From NCBI RefSeq assembly GCF_003590855.1, contig NZ_QYUP01000147.1, forward strand, positions 1-41,674: DNA of 41,674 nt. Reading direction: 5' to 3'. Positions 10,834-19,691 of this stretch are shown here, one piece after another. The notes under the pieces are model-generated. The model ran no database searches and was not told the origin of the DNA. It was given only the letters and a program-made list of their open reading frames with translations. Position numbers and translations under genes: made by a program. How positions within the stretch are numbered: position 1 is the stretch's first letter; each line of letters begins with the position of its first letter. The stretch comes from Massilia cavernae (lineage in GTDB: Bacteria > Pseudomonadota > Gammaproteobacteria > Burkholderiales > Burkholderiaceae_D).

Positions 10834-11988
10834 TCAGTGGGCCGCCGTCTTCAGCCTTGCCCCGTCGGGCACGACGTCATGCTCCAGATATCGCCACAAT
10901 GCGATGACCAGGCGCCGTGCCACCGCGACGATGGCGATCCGTCGGCCGCGCTTGCTTTTGCTGCCGCCGGTGCGCTCCGCAAACCATCGGCTGATCGCAC
11001 TCTCGGGCTGGTAGCGTAGCCAGAACCAGCTCATTTCGATGAGCAGCGATCGGACGCGTCGGTTACCCTGCTTGCTGATGCCCTGGTCAGCATGGCTGTT
11101 CCCGCTGTCGTAAGGCTGCGGGACTAGACCCACCGCAGCGCCAACCTGCCTTCGGTTTTCGAAGTTTCGCCAGAACAGTTCCAGCACCAGACGCTCGCTT
11201 CCCACATCACCGATTGCCCTGAGCCGCTGCAGCTTGCTCACCCGGTCCTGAACCGTCGCCGGCAGCTGCTTGAACCAGGACTTCTCCAACTCGTTGTACT
11301 GCTGCTCCACGAGCGCCATACGCTCGCATTCACGCAGCAGCCTTTCCAGCAGGTGCTGCGGCAAAGGGGAGCCGTCGTAGCAGCGTACCTTGCCTTGCTC
11401 AAGCCGCTGCTTGAAGTCCCCTGCAACGGCGGTCCAGCAGCCCACAGTGCGCAGCAGCTTGCGCATCCTGTCGCAGTGTTGCAGCACCTCTTTCTGCAGT
11501 TCGCCACGGTCGCGGGCCAGGTGCCGTTGCCCTTCGGCCTCCACCGGCGGGATCCGAATGATGCGCATGGCGTCTCGCTTGCCGCCCAGCCAGGCCCGCA
11601 GTGCGCTCACCAAGGCGATGGCGTCCAGCCGGTCAGTCTTTGCCCGGCGCGCGTGGCGCGCCACCTGAAGGCTCGCCGGATCGCATATCACGGCCTTCAC
11701 TCCGAACTGTTCCAATGCCCGCGCTATCCAGAACCCGTCCTGGCCCGCCTCGAACAAAACCACCACTCTGACGTTCTCGGGCAGCCCCCACTTCTCCTTG
11801 CACCGGGCGATCTCAGCAAGCACTTGCCGCAGCCGTTGCATCGGTTCTTCCCCGTCCACAGTCCTGATCGCGGCGTTCTCGCGCTGACCGTCGTGGAGGG
11901 CGATCTTCCACTTCTTAGATGCAAGTTCGAGGGACACTGCCAAAATCAATTCGGCAGGCGTAAAATAATTTTCACGGGCTGGCATCAT
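10834..11988 (-). CDS. IS110-family transposase
   Basis: A 384-residue recombinase. The N-terminal RuvC-like domain shows VSLELASKKW, VVLFEAGQDGFWIARAL and AKTDRLDA, giving the acidic set E-E-D-D; the first acid is Glu where most IS110 enzymes have Asp. The C-terminal Transposase_20 domain has the helix-hairpin-helix-like LRAIGDVGSERLVLELF and the serine-containing block GLVPQPYDSGNSHADQGI followed by KQGNRRVRSLLIEMSW. The start MMPARENYF follows an AGGGAGAACGAG ribosome-binding stretch. The frame is intact and all motifs are present, so the element may be active. It is read opposite to the RQC-like gene. Confidence 0.93.
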   Translation of the reverse strand: MMPARENYFTPAELILAVSLELASKKWKIALHDGQRENAAIRTVDGEEPMQRLRQVLAEIARCKEKWGLPENVRVVVLFEAGQDGFWIARALEQFGVKAVICDPASLQVARHARRAKTDRLDAIALVSALRAWLGGKRDAMRIIRIPPVEAEGQRHLARDRGELQKEVLQHCDRMRKLLRTVGCWTAVAGDFKQRLEQGKVRCYDGSPLPQHLLERLLRECERMALVEQQYNELEKSWFKQLPATVQDRVSKLQRLRAIGDVGSERLVLELFWRNFENRRQVGAAVGLVPQPYDSGNSHADQGISKQGNRRVRSLLIEMSWFWLRYQPESAISRWFAERTGGSKSKRGRRIAIVAVARRLVIALWRYLEHDVVPDGARLKTAAH

Positions 11989-12082
11989 CTCGTTCTCCCT
12001 TAAAGATATTGGTGGAACTTTAACTTTAGGATGAATTTGAGATTATTGCTGGCCCGCCCTCCTCATACATAGTATCTACGTA

Positions 12083-13036
12083 TCAGTGCTTCGCCTCGCT
12101 GGCCGGAATCATGGTCTGCACCGGCGTGTCCACCGCGAACAGCTGCGCGCAGTCGACCTTGTCGAAGGCGTAATGCTTGCCGCAGAAGTCGCAGTTGATC
12201 TCCAGCGCGCCCAGGTCTTCCAGCGCCGCTTCCACTTCCTCGGTACCCAGCATCTTCAGCATGTTGCCGACCTTCTCGCGCGTGCAGCTGCAGTGGAAGT
12301 GCGGGTGCACCGGCTCGAACACGCGCACCGTCTCTTCCCAGAACAGGCGGTTCAACAGGGTCTGGATGTCGGTCGACAGCAGTTCTTCCTGCTTCAGCGT
12401 CGACGCCAGCATCACCGCGCGGTTCCAGGTCTCGAGATCTTCCGCCTCGGAGGCCTGCTTGGTCTGGTCGTCCTTGCCGCTGTGGCGCGGCAGCTTTTGC
12501 AGCAGCAGCCCGCGCGATACGTGCGCGTCCGCGCCCAGCCACAGGCGCGTGTCGAGCTGCTCGGAACGCATCATGTAGTTCTCGATGACGGTCGCCATGT
12601 CATCGCCGTCCAGCGACACGATGCCCTGGTAAGGCTGCTGGCCCGGCATCTTGTCGTGCGGGTCGAGCGTGATGACAAAGCGGCCATTGCCGCCCGCATT
12701 CAGCAGCGCGGTCAGGGTGGCGTTGTCGTCGACCTGAGCGTGCTCGGCCAGCTTGGCGGTGGCGCGCATGCGCTGGTTGGAATCGCATTCCACGACCATC
12801 AGCTTGACCGGGCCGTCGCCGTGGATCTGCATGATGATCGAGCCGTTGAACTTCAGGTTGGCCGACAGCAGGGACGCCGCCGCCAGCATCTCGCCCAGCA
12901 CGGTCTTGACCGCAGGCGGATAGCTGTGGCGTGCCTGTACCTCGCGCCAGGTGTCGGACAGTTCGACGAACTCGCCGCGTACGGCCGCGTTCTCGAAGAT
13001 GAATTTTTGCAGGGTGTCTTTGATTTCTGTGCTCAT
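12083..13036 (-). CDS. hslO: Redox-regulated chaperone Hsp33
   Basis: Cytosolic holdase activated by oxidation of a zinc-binding Cys centre under oxidative and heat stress. The 317-residue protein has the N-terminal fold (AAVRGEFVELSDTW, LGEMLAAASLLSANLKFNGSI, QIHGDGPVKLMVVEC) and the C-terminal redox switch C-x-C ... C-x-x-C (FHCSCTRE and INCDFCGKHY, about residues 245-285). Its ATG lies 3 bp downstream of the preceding gamma carbonic anhydrase stop, so the two are one operon. The IS110-type element lies just after the stop codon and does not truncate it. Confidence 0.96.
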   Translation of the reverse strand: MSTEIKDTLQKFIFENAAVRGEFVELSDTWREVQARHSYPPAVKTVLGEMLAAASLLSANLKFNGSIIMQIHGDGPVKLMVVECDSNQRMRATAKLAEHAQVDDNATLTALLNAGGNGRFVITLDPHDKMPGQQPYQGIVSLDGDDMATVIENYMMRSEQLDTRLWLGADAHVSRGLLLQKLPRHSGKDDQTKQASEAEDLETWNRAVMLASTLKQEELLSTDIQTLLNRLFWEETVRVFEPVHPHFHCSCTREKVGNMLKMLGTEEVEAALEDLGALEINCDFCGKHYAFDKVDCAQLFAVDTPVQTMIPASEAKH

Positions 13037-13039
13037 GTT

Positions 13040-13564
13040 TTATCCGATTCTTTTCAGTTCTGTCTTGAACAGCTGGCCGCGCCTGACATAGCTTTGCGCT
13101 CTGGCCTGCAGGCGCGCGATGTCGTCTTCGTTAAGTGTGCGCACGGCTTTGGCGGGTGCGCCGATAATCAGCGAGTAATCGGGGAATTCCTTGCCTTCGG
13201 TGACCAGGGCGCCGGCGCCGACCAGGCAACCCTTGCCGATCTTGGCTCCGTTGAGTATCACGGCCTGGATGCCGACCAGCGATCCGTCGCCTACCGTGCA
13301 GCCGTGCAGCATCGCCTGGTGGCCGACCGTCACGCCCTTGCCGATGTTGAGCGGGAAGCCCATGTCGGTGTGCATCACGGTGCCTTCCTGGACGTTGCTG
13401 CCTTCGCCGATGGTGATGCGCTCGTTGTCGCCGCGGATCGTCACGCCGAACCACACCGAGGCATTGGCTTCAAGCGTCACCTTGCCGATCAGGTTGGCCG
13501 ACTCGGCCACGAAAGCGGATGCATCGATGTCGGGAGCGTGCTCCCCCAGCTGGAAGATAGGCAT
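13040..13564 (-). CDS. Gamma carbonic anhydrase-like hexapeptide-repeat protein
   Basis: A 174-residue left-handed beta-helix protein of the YrdA/PaaY type. Hexapeptide repeats run through the middle ([25 protein letters not shown], then [36 protein letters not shown]). The zinc-ligand histidines expected for the family appear in MHTD and [10 protein letters not shown]. Many family members bind metal but lack proven carbonic anhydrase activity, so the reaction is uncertain. It is the first gene of a two-gene unit with hslO, an order seen in other betaproteobacteria. Confidence 0.92.
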   Translation of the reverse strand: MPIFQLGEHAPDIDASAFVAESANLIGKVTLEANASVWFGVTIRGDNERITIGEGSNVQEGTVMHTDMGFPLNIGKGVTVGHQAMLHGCTVGDGSLVGIQAVILNGAKIGKGCLVGAGALVTEGKEFPDYSLIIGAPAKAVRTLNEDDIARLQARAQSYVRRGQLFKTELKRIG

Positions 13565-13715
13565 GTTAGTCGTATTGGAAACGTTGGAATGGCGCTATTT
13601 TACGCCTTGAGGCCGTGTTGACCGCCGAATGCCAGCAAATGGGGCTGTAGAGCACAAAATCAACAGCAGCGTATAATTCGAACGGTCGTTCTTTTTAAAT
13701 CAGGTAGCAAACATC

Positions 13716-14591
13716 ATGAAATCATCCCGATCCGAATTCCTTACCGTGCGCGGACTGCGCAGCCATATCCGCCACTGGGGCAGGGAGGGCGCGCCCAAGA
13801 TCTTCATGGTGCACGGATGGATGGACGTGGCGGCCTCGTTCCAGTTCGTGGTCGACTGCCTGCAGCAGGACTGGCACGTGATCGCGCCCGACTGGCGCGG
13901 CTTCGGGCTGTCCGGGCGCACCCAGTCCGACACCTACTGGTTCCCCGACTACGTGGGCGACCTCGAGGTGATCCTCGACCACTACTCGCCGGGCGAGGCG
14001 GTCAACCTGGTGGGGCACAGCATGGGCGGCAATATCGTCGGCACTTACGCCGGCGTGCGTCCGCACCGGGTGCGCCGCCTGGTCAACCTGGAAGGCTTCG
14101 GCCTGCCCGCCACCAAACCGGAACAGTCGCCGAAGCGCTATGCGCAGTGGCTCGACGACCTGCGCACGCCGCCGGTGCTGCGCAACTATCCGGACCGGCA
14201 GGCGGTGGCGGCGCGGCTGCAGAAAACCAACCCGCGCCTGACCGGCGAGCGGGCGGACTTCCTGTCGCAGCACTGGTCGGCGCCCAACGAGGCGGGCGAA
14301 TGGGAGATCCTGGGCGATCCGCTGCACAAGAAGCCCAGCCCCATGCTGTACCAGGTCGAGGAGGTACTGGCCTGCTGGCGTGCGATCACCGCGCCGGTGA
14401 TGTGGGTCGAGGCCGAGGACACCAACATGTGGCAGTGGATGGGGCCGAAGGAGCAGGCGCGCGCCGAGATCGATCGGCGGCTGTCGAACCTGGCCAACGT
14501 CACCGCGCACATGATGCCGGATGCGGGGCATATGCTGCACCACGACCAGCCGGAGCTGCTGGCGCGGATGCTGGAGGACTTCCTCAAGTAA
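13716..14591 (+). CDS. Alpha/beta hydrolase
   Basis: A 291-residue alpha/beta-hydrolase fold protein with no signal peptide. The oxyanion region is VHGWMD, the nucleophile elbow is GHSMGGN, and the C-terminal histidine is in DAGHMLHHDQPE. The substrate is unknown; family members include esterases, epoxide hydrolases and dehalogenases, and nothing here separates these. An AGG-containing leader lies a few bases before the ATG. It is transcribed away from the hslO unit and is followed 65 bp later by the PHP gene in the same direction. Confidence 0.92.
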   Translation: MKSSRSEFLTVRGLRSHIRHWGREGAPKIFMVHGWMDVAASFQFVVDCLQQDWHVIAPDWRGFGLSGRTQSDTYWFPDYVGDLEVILDHYSPGEAVNLVGHSMGGNIVGTYAGVRPHRVRRLVNLEGFGLPATKPEQSPKRYAQWLDDLRTPPVLRNYPDRQAVAARLQKTNPRLTGERADFLSQHWSAPNEAGEWEILGDPLHKKPSPMLYQVEEVLACWRAITAPVMWVEAEDTNMWQWMGPKEQARAEIDRRLSNLANVTAHMMPDAGHMLHHDQPELLARMLEDFLK

Positions 14592-14656
14592 GCGCTGCAC
14601 TCAGCGTACAATGAAGCCTTCGCGACCATATTCCCGATCCGAGGTTTGTTCCACGT

Positions 14657-15490
14657 ATGCTGACTGTCGATCTCCACTGCCATTCCAACGTGTCCGACGG
14701 CGTGCTGTCGCCGACCGCCCTGGCGAACTACGCGCACAAGGACGGCGTCGAGGTGTGGGCGCTGACCGACCACGATGAAGTCGACGGCATCGCGGAGGCG
14801 CGCGCCGCCGCGCAGGCGCTTGGCATGCGGTTCGTGCCCGGCGTCGAGATCTCGATCACCTGGGCCAACAACACCGTGCACATCGTCGGCCTGCAGGTCG
14901 ACGAGAACAATCCCGCGCTTGCCCAGGGGCTGGCCGACACCCGCAGCGGGCGCGATGCGCGCGGCCGCGAGATCGCGGCGCAACTGGAAAAGGCCGGCAT
15001 CCCTGGAGCCTACGAAGGCGCGCTGAAATATGTCGCGAATCCCGACCTCATGTCGCGCACCCATTTCGCGCGCTTCCTGGTGGAGCAGGGCGTGTGCAAC
15101 ACCATCCCGGACGTGTTCCGTAAATATCTCACCGAGGGCAAGCCGGGCTACGTGCCGCACCGCTGGGCCACCCTGGCGCAGGCAGTCGGCTGGATCAGGG
15201 CGGCCGGCGGCATCGCCGTTATCGCCCATCCGGGACGCTACAAGTTCGGCCCCACGGCCGAGGGCGCGCTGTTCGACGAATTCAAGGACCTGGGCGGCAC
15301 CGCGATCGAAGTCGTTACCGGCAGCCACACGCCGGACCAGTACCCACGCTACGCCGAACTGGCGCGCCGCTACGGCTTCCTGGCTTCGCGCGGCACCGAT
15401 TTCCATGCGCCGGGCGAAAACCGGATCGAATTTGCGCAGCTGCCGCCGCTGCCCTCGAACGTCACACCGGTCTGGCACGACTGGTTCTGA
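14657..15490 (+). CDS. PHP-domain phosphoesterase (YciV/RNase AM-like)
   Basis: A 277-residue metal-dependent phosphoesterase of the PHP family. It has the N-terminal HCHSNVSDG and LTDHDEVDG metal motifs, GVEIS, then later VIAHPGRY and the C-terminal SRGTDFHAPG. Close relatives hydrolyse 3',5'-nucleoside bisphosphates (Chromobacterium) or act as the 5'-3' exonuclease RNase AM (E. coli YciV), maturing 5' ends of rRNA; which activity applies here is not decided. A GAGG site precedes the start. It opens the conserved block PHP-htpX-yciO-M50-trpS. Confidence 0.92.
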   Translation: MLTVDLHCHSNVSDGVLSPTALANYAHKDGVEVWALTDHDEVDGIAEARAAAQALGMRFVPGVEISITWANNTVHIVGLQVDENNPALAQGLADTRSGRDARGREIAAQLEKAGIPGAYEGALKYVANPDLMSRTHFARFLVEQGVCNTIPDVFRKYLTEGKPGYVPHRWATLAQAVGWIRAAGGIAVIAHPGRYKFGPTAEGALFDEFKDLGGTAIEVVTGSHTPDQYPRYAELARRYGFLASRGTDFHAPGENRIEFAQLPPLPSNVTPVWHDWF

Positions 15491-15524
15491 TGCCCGGCTT
15501 AAGCCAGGGTTAAGCTTGCAATAC

Positions 15525-15553
15525 TTGAATTTTCCATAGGGCACCCTTATCTT
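15525..15553 (+). promoter_or_regulatory. Candidate htpX promoter
   Basis: TTGAAT (15525-15530) and TATCTT (15548-15553) are spaced by 17 bp, 38 bp upstream of the htpX start. The same stretch reads CTTGAAT then CCCTTAT with 13 bp between, a partial likeness to a heat-shock (sigma-32) promoter, which would fit htpX. Both matches are imperfect. Confidence 0.4.
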
Positions 15554-15590
15554 AGCGGCTCGTCAATCACAACTTAAGCCGGGAGGCTTC

Positions 15591-16469
15591 ATGAAACGCA
15601 TTATTCTGTTCCTCGCCACCAACCTTGCGGTGATGCTGGTCCTGTCGCTGGTGCTGAACATCCTCGGCATCGGCCGCGGCGTCAGCGCGGCGGGCATCAA
15701 CGTCGGGGAATTGCTGGTGTTCTCGGCAGTGGTGGGTTTCACGGGATCGTTCATCTCCCTGCTGATCAGTAAGCCGATGGCCAAGTGGTCGACCGGCGCG
15801 CGCGTCATCGACAATCCGTCCAACTCGACCGAGCTGTGGCTGGTCAATACGGTGCGCGCGCTGTCCGAGCGCGCCGGCATCCGCATGCCTGACGTGGCGG
15901 TCTACGACGGCGAGCCGAACGCGTTCGCGACCGGCGCCTTCAAGAACTCGGCGCTGGTGGCGGTGTCCACCGGCCTGCTGCAGAGCATGAACCGCGACGA
16001 AGTCGAGGCTGTGCTGGCGCACGAAGTGGCCCACGTCGCCAACGGCGACATGGTGACCCTGACCCTGATCCAGGGCGTGGTCAACACATTCGTGGTGTTC
16101 CTGGCGCGCGTGGTCGGCTTCTTCGTCGACAAGGTGCTGCTGAAGGGTAGCGAAGACCGCGGCCCGGGCATCGGCTACATGGTCACCGTGTTCGTCTGCG
16201 AAATCATCTTCGGCCTCCTTGCCTCGATCATCGTGGCCTGGTTCTCGCGCCAGCGCGAATTCCGCGCCGACGCCGGCGCCGCCAAGTACCTGGGCACGCC
16301 GGTGCCGATGCAGAACGCGCTGGCCCGCCTGGGCGGCCTGGCGCCTGGCGCGCTGCCGCAGTCGATGGCCGCATCCGGCATTTCCGGCGGCGGCGGTGGC
16401 TGGGGCGCGCTGTTCTCGACCCACCCGCCGATCGAACAGCGCATCGCCGCGCTGTCGAACGTACGCTGA
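15591..16469 (+). CDS. htpX: Membrane zinc metalloprotease HtpX
   Basis: Inner-membrane M48 protease that degrades misfolded membrane proteins, usually induced by envelope or heat stress. The 292-residue protein starts with a membrane helix ([20 protein letters not shown]), carries a second one (about residues 35-55), then the catalytic HEVAH (about residues 143-147) and two more hydrophobic segments. The third zinc-ligand region is [14 protein letters not shown]. The C-terminus [14 protein letters not shown] is the classic family ending. A GGGAGG site lies before the start. It is followed closely by the yciO-like gene. Confidence 0.97.
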   Translation: MKRIILFLATNLAVMLVLSLVLNILGIGRGVSAAGINVGELLVFSAVVGFTGSFISLLISKPMAKWSTGARVIDNPSNSTELWLVNTVRALSERAGIRMPDVAVYDGEPNAFATGAFKNSALVAVSTGLLQSMNRDEVEAVLAHEVAHVANGDMVTLTLIQGVVNTFVVFLARVVGFFVDKVLLKGSEDRGPGIGYMVTVFVCEIIFGLLASIIVAWFSRQREFRADAGAAKYLGTPVPMQNALARLGGLAPGALPQSMAASGISGGGGGWGALFSTHPPIEQRIAALSNVR

Positions 16470-16484
16470 GCGCCGCCCCGGCCC

Positions 16485-17105
16485 ATGAGTCAGTTCTTCC
16501 AGATCCATCCGGATAATCCGCAGCTCCGCCTGGTCAAGCAGGCGGCGCAGATCATCCACGGCGGCGGCGTGGTCGCGCTGCCGACCGATTCCAGCTACGC
16601 GCTGGTATGCCATCTGGACGACAAGGGCGCCGTGGAAAAGCTGCGCCGCATCCGCGGCATCGACGACAAGCAGCACCTGGCACTGCTGTGCCGCGACCTG
16701 TCCGAAATCGCCGAGTATGCGCGCGTGGACAACAAGCAGTTCCGCCTTCTGAAGGCGAACACGCCGGGACCGTTCACCGTGATCCTGGAAGCCACGCGCG
16801 CGGTGCCGCGCCGCCTGTCGCACCCGTCGCGCAAGACCATCGGCCTGCGCGTGCCGGAAAACGCGATCGCGCTGGCCCTGCTGGAAGAACTCGGCCAGCC
16901 ATTGATCAGCACCACCCTGATCCTGCCGGACGGCGACATGCTGAACGACGCCGAAACCATCCGCGAGCGCATCGAAAAACAGCTCGACCTGATCATCGAC
17001 GGCGGCGCCTGTTCGCTGGAACCGACCACGGTGATCGACCTGACCGGCTCCGAGCCGGAACTGATCCGCCATGGGCGGGGCGATCCCGCCCTGTTCGGCC
17101 TGTAA
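16485..17105 (+). CDS. YciO-type Sua5/YrdC-family protein
   Basis: A 206-residue cytosolic protein of the YrdC/Sua5 fold, with the length of E. coli YciO. It contains GGVVALPTDSSYAL, KLRRIRGIDDKQHLALLC, ANTPGPFTVILEAT and STTLILPDGD near a RLSHPSRKTIGLRVP segment. TsaC/Sua5 members make threonylcarbamoyl-adenylate for tRNA t6A. YciO proteins are paralogues whose role in that pathway is weak or unclear, so I do not call it tsaC. It starts 15 bp after the htpX stop and probably shares its transcript. Confidence 0.9.
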   Translation: MSQFFQIHPDNPQLRLVKQAAQIIHGGGVVALPTDSSYALVCHLDDKGAVEKLRRIRGIDDKQHLALLCRDLSEIAEYARVDNKQFRLLKANTPGPFTVILEATRAVPRRLSHPSRKTIGLRVPENAIALALLEELGQPLISTTLILPDGDMLNDAETIRERIEKQLDLIIDGGACSLEPTTVIDLTGSEPELIRHGRGDPALFGL

Positions 17106-17177
17106 AGCGCGCCTGCCCAGGTCCTTTCCCCACCCACCCCCGGCGGCCGCTGCGCCGTGCTCTGTTAGAATCCCCAC

Positions 17178-17831
17178 ATGAACGAAATTATCCAGGCAAT
17201 TGCCGTGTACGCACTACCGGTGATCTTCGCTATTACCCTGCACGAAGCGGCGCACGCCTACGCCGCCAAATACTTCGGCGACAACACCGCCTATTCGCAG
17301 GGCCGCATGAGCATGAACCCGCTGCGCCACATCGACCCGCTGGGCACGATCGCGCTGCCGATCCTGATGTATATATTTACGCCGTTCGTGTTCGGCTATG
17401 CCAAGCCGGTGCCGATCGACTTCGGCAAGCTGCGCAACCCGAAAAAGCAGATGCTATGGGTGGCGTTTGCCGGCCCGATGGCCAACTTCGTCATGGCCTT
17501 CGGCTGGATGCTGTTCGCGCTGGTGCTGCAGGCCACCCAGGTGTCCGAATCCTTCCCGTACAAGGTGGCGCAGGCCGGCGTGTTCGTCAATATCCTGATG
17601 TTCGTGTTTAATCTGCTACCGATTCCCCCGCTTGACGGCGGCCGCATCATGACCAGCATCCTGCCGCACCGGATGGCGTACCAGTATTCGCGCATCGAGC
17701 CGTATGGCTTCTTCATCGTTATCGGCCTGCTCGTGTTCAAGCTGCTGGACTACTGGTTCGCGCCGATGGGCGCGCTGACCGGCGGCCTGCTGGGCCTCCT
17801 GATCACTCCATTCCGACTTCTGCTGAGCTAA
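17178..17831 (+). CDS. Site-2 protease family (M50) membrane protease
   Basis: A 217-residue polytopic membrane metalloprotease. The zinc motif is HEAAH (residues 22-26) inside the first membrane helix, and the third ligand motif is NLLPIPPLDGGR. Other hydrophobic segments are LPILMYIFTPFVFGY, ANFVMAFGWMLFALVLQ and FFIVIGLLVFKLL. It belongs to the small group with no PDZ domain. The substrate is unknown; such proteins cleave membrane-embedded regulators. It sits 3 bp before trpS, as in many betaproteobacteria. Confidence 0.93.
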   Translation: MNEIIQAIAVYALPVIFAITLHEAAHAYAAKYFGDNTAYSQGRMSMNPLRHIDPLGTIALPILMYIFTPFVFGYAKPVPIDFGKLRNPKKQMLWVAFAGPMANFVMAFGWMLFALVLQATQVSESFPYKVAQAGVFVNILMFVFNLLPIPPLDGGRIMTSILPHRMAYQYSRIEPYGFFIVIGLLVFKLLDYWFAPMGALTGGLLGLLITPFRLLLS

Positions 17832-17834
17832 TCC

Positions 17835-19036
17835 ATGTATCCCGACCGCGTTGTATCCGGCATGCGTCCCACGGGGACGATGCACCTTGGCCACTACCAC
17901 GGCGCGCTGAAAAACTGGATCCGGATGCAGTCGGAGCAGCCCTGCCTGTTCTTCGTGGCGGACTGGCACGCGCTCACGACGCATTACGACGATCCCACCA
18001 TTATCGAGCGCAGTACCTGGGAAATGCTGATCGACTGGCTGGCGGCGGGCGTGGACCCGTCGCAGGCCACGCTGTTCATCCAGTCGCAAGTGCCGGAGCA
18101 CGCCGAGCTGCACCTGCTGCTGTCGATGGCCACGCCGCTCGGCTGGCTGGAGCGGGTGCCGACCTACAAGGACCAGATCGACAACCTGTCCAACAAGGAC
18201 TTGTCCACCTACGGCTTCCTCGGCTACCCGCTGCTGCAGGCGGCCGACGTGCTGATCTACCGCGCCACCGAAGTGCCGGTCGGCGAGGACCAGGTGCCGC
18301 ACATCGAGATGATGCGCGAAATCGCGCGCCGCTTTAACCACCTGTACGGCAAGGAGAAGGACTTCGAAGAAAAGGCGATGGAAGCCGTCAAGAAGCTCGG
18401 CACCAAGCGCGCCCGCCTGTACAACGAACTGCGCACCGACTACCAGCAGAACGGCATCGACGACGCGCTCGAACAGGCGCGCGCCATGCTCGACGACGCC
18501 CAGAGCCTGTCGATGATCGACCGCGAGCGCCTGTTCGGCTACCTCGAGGGCAGCCGCAAGCTGATTCTGGTGGAGCCGCAGGCAAAGCTGACCGAGGCCT
18601 CGCGCCTGCCCGGACTCGACGGCCGCAAGATGTCCAAGAGCTACGGCAACGCGATCGCGATGCGCGAGGACAAGGACTCGGTGACAAAAAGGTCCGCACC
18701 ATGCCGACCGACCCCGCGCGCGTGCGCCGCAGCGATCCGGGCGACCCGCGCAAATGCCCGGTATGGCAGTTGCACGAAGTGTATTCCGACTCCGCCACGC
18801 GCGACTGGGTGGTCAAGGGCTGCACCACCGCCGGCATCGGTTGCCTTGAGTGCAAACAGCCGGTCATCGACGCGATCATCAAGGAACAGGAGCCGATGCA
18901 CGAGCGCGCGCAGCAATACCTGGACGACCCGTCGCTGGTGCGCGCCATCGTCGCCGACGGCTGCGACGCCGCCCGCAAGCTGGCGCAGGAAACCATGCGC
19001 GACGTGCGCGAAGCCATGGGCCTGTCGTACACCTGA
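17835..19036 (+). pseudogene. trpS: Tryptophanyl-tRNA synthetase, interrupted by a one-base frameshift
   Basis: Charges tRNA-Trp with tryptophan. The N-terminal frame (17835 to about 18690) contains the HIGH-type LGHYHGAL, the tryptophan-pocket region GYPLLQAADVLIYRATEVPVGEDQ and the KMSKS loop GRKMSKSYGN. At the A-run 18686-18690 the frame is lost; the rest (DPARVRRSDPGDPRKCPVWQLH ... MRDVREAMGLSYT) continues in the -1 frame to TGA 19034-19036. Adding one A gives VTKKVRT and a complete 400-residue enzyme. Without correction, translation runs in the wrong frame to 19106. trpS is normally essential, so a sequencing error in the homopolymer is the likeliest cause. A genuine lesion would need a second trpS; recoding is less likely. 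Confidence 0.9.
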
Positions 19037-19602
19037 TGGACAGCCACGCGATTTCCCAACCGTCGGCCTGGGTGGCGCGCTTCGCGCCGCTGGCGCCAGG
19101 CGGTGAAGTGCTCGACCTGGCCTGCGGCAGCGGACGCCATGCGCGCCATTTCGCCGCATTGGGGCACCAGGTGCTGGCGGTCGACCGCGACGACGCCGCG
19201 CTGGCCGAGGCGGCGGGGCAGGGCGTCACCACGATGGCCTTCGACCTGGAAGATCCGGCGCTGGCGTGGCCGTTCGCGCGCGAGCGCTTCGCCGCCATCG
19301 TCGTGACCAATTATTTGCATCGTCCGCTGTTTGCGCAACTGGCTGCCAGCCTGCGTCCCGACGGCCTGCTGATCTACGAGACTTTCGCGATTGGCAATGA
19401 GGCCTTCGGCAAGCCGTCCAACCCGGCGTTTTTGCTGGAACACGGCGAATTGCTGGCGCTGGCGGCCGGAATGGGCCTGCGCGTAATCGCTTTCGAGGAC
19501 GGCTACACGGCGGCCCCAAAACCGGCCATGGTGCAGCGGCTGTGCGCCTGCGGACCGGGGTTTGCATGGCAAAACGCGCGGCTCGCGGCGGCGTCAGGCT
19601 GA
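19036..19602 (+). CDS. Class I SAM-dependent methyltransferase
   Basis: A 188-residue Rossmann-fold methyltransferase. Motif I is [16 protein letters not shown], the acidic end of strand 2 is AVDRDDAAL, and motif IV is [11 protein letters not shown]. It resembles the short TehB-like/type-11 methyltransferases, but the substrate cannot be told. The ATG at 19036 overlaps the trpS stop (TGATG), so the two genes are coupled; the longer in-frame extension upstream lies inside trpS and is rejected. It lies between trpS and dapA, a common betaproteobacterial position. Confidence 0.88.
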   Translation: MDSHAISQPSAWVARFAPLAPGGEVLDLACGSGRHARHFAALGHQVLAVDRDDAALAEAAGQGVTTMAFDLEDPALAWPFARERFAAIVVTNYLHRPLFAQLAASLRPDGLLIYETFAIGNEAFGKPSNPAFLLEHGELLALAAGMGLRVIAFEDGYTAAPKPAMVQRLCACGPGFAWQNARLAAASG

Positions 19603-19691
19603 TTCGAGCCGCGAATCTAGACAAGAATGAACCAATCGCGCGGGCTATCCGCTACAATCAGGCTTTTATTTACCAGCTTAGTCACATTCAT

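Larger units (their letters stand above)
10681..12033 (-). mobile_element. IS110-family insertion sequence (ends approximate)
   Basis: One transposase gene occupies most of the element. A degenerate inverted similarity exists between 12011-12030 (read on the minus strand, CCTAAAGTTAAAGTTCCACC) and 10681-10699 (GCTTACGCTTAAGTTGACC): about 12 of the first 15 positions agree allowing no gap. I use these as candidate subterminal repeats, but the true ends may lie further out, up to about 10463 and 12082. The long 3' and short 5' non-coding parts favour the IS1111 subgroup arrangement. It lies 50-80 bp downstream of hslO and does not interrupt it. Confidence 0.6.

Noticed and set aside
16485..17105. 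Naming the Sua5/YrdC-family gene tsaC
   Set aside because: Its length and sequence are closer to YciO, a paralogue whose role in t6A synthesis is doubtful.
18680..18700. Programmed -1 frameshift in trpS
   Set aside because: The site reads A-AAA-AGG rather than a standard slippery heptamer, and I see no obvious downstream stem-loop or Shine-Dalgarno-like stimulator. A homopolymer error or real mutation is simpler.
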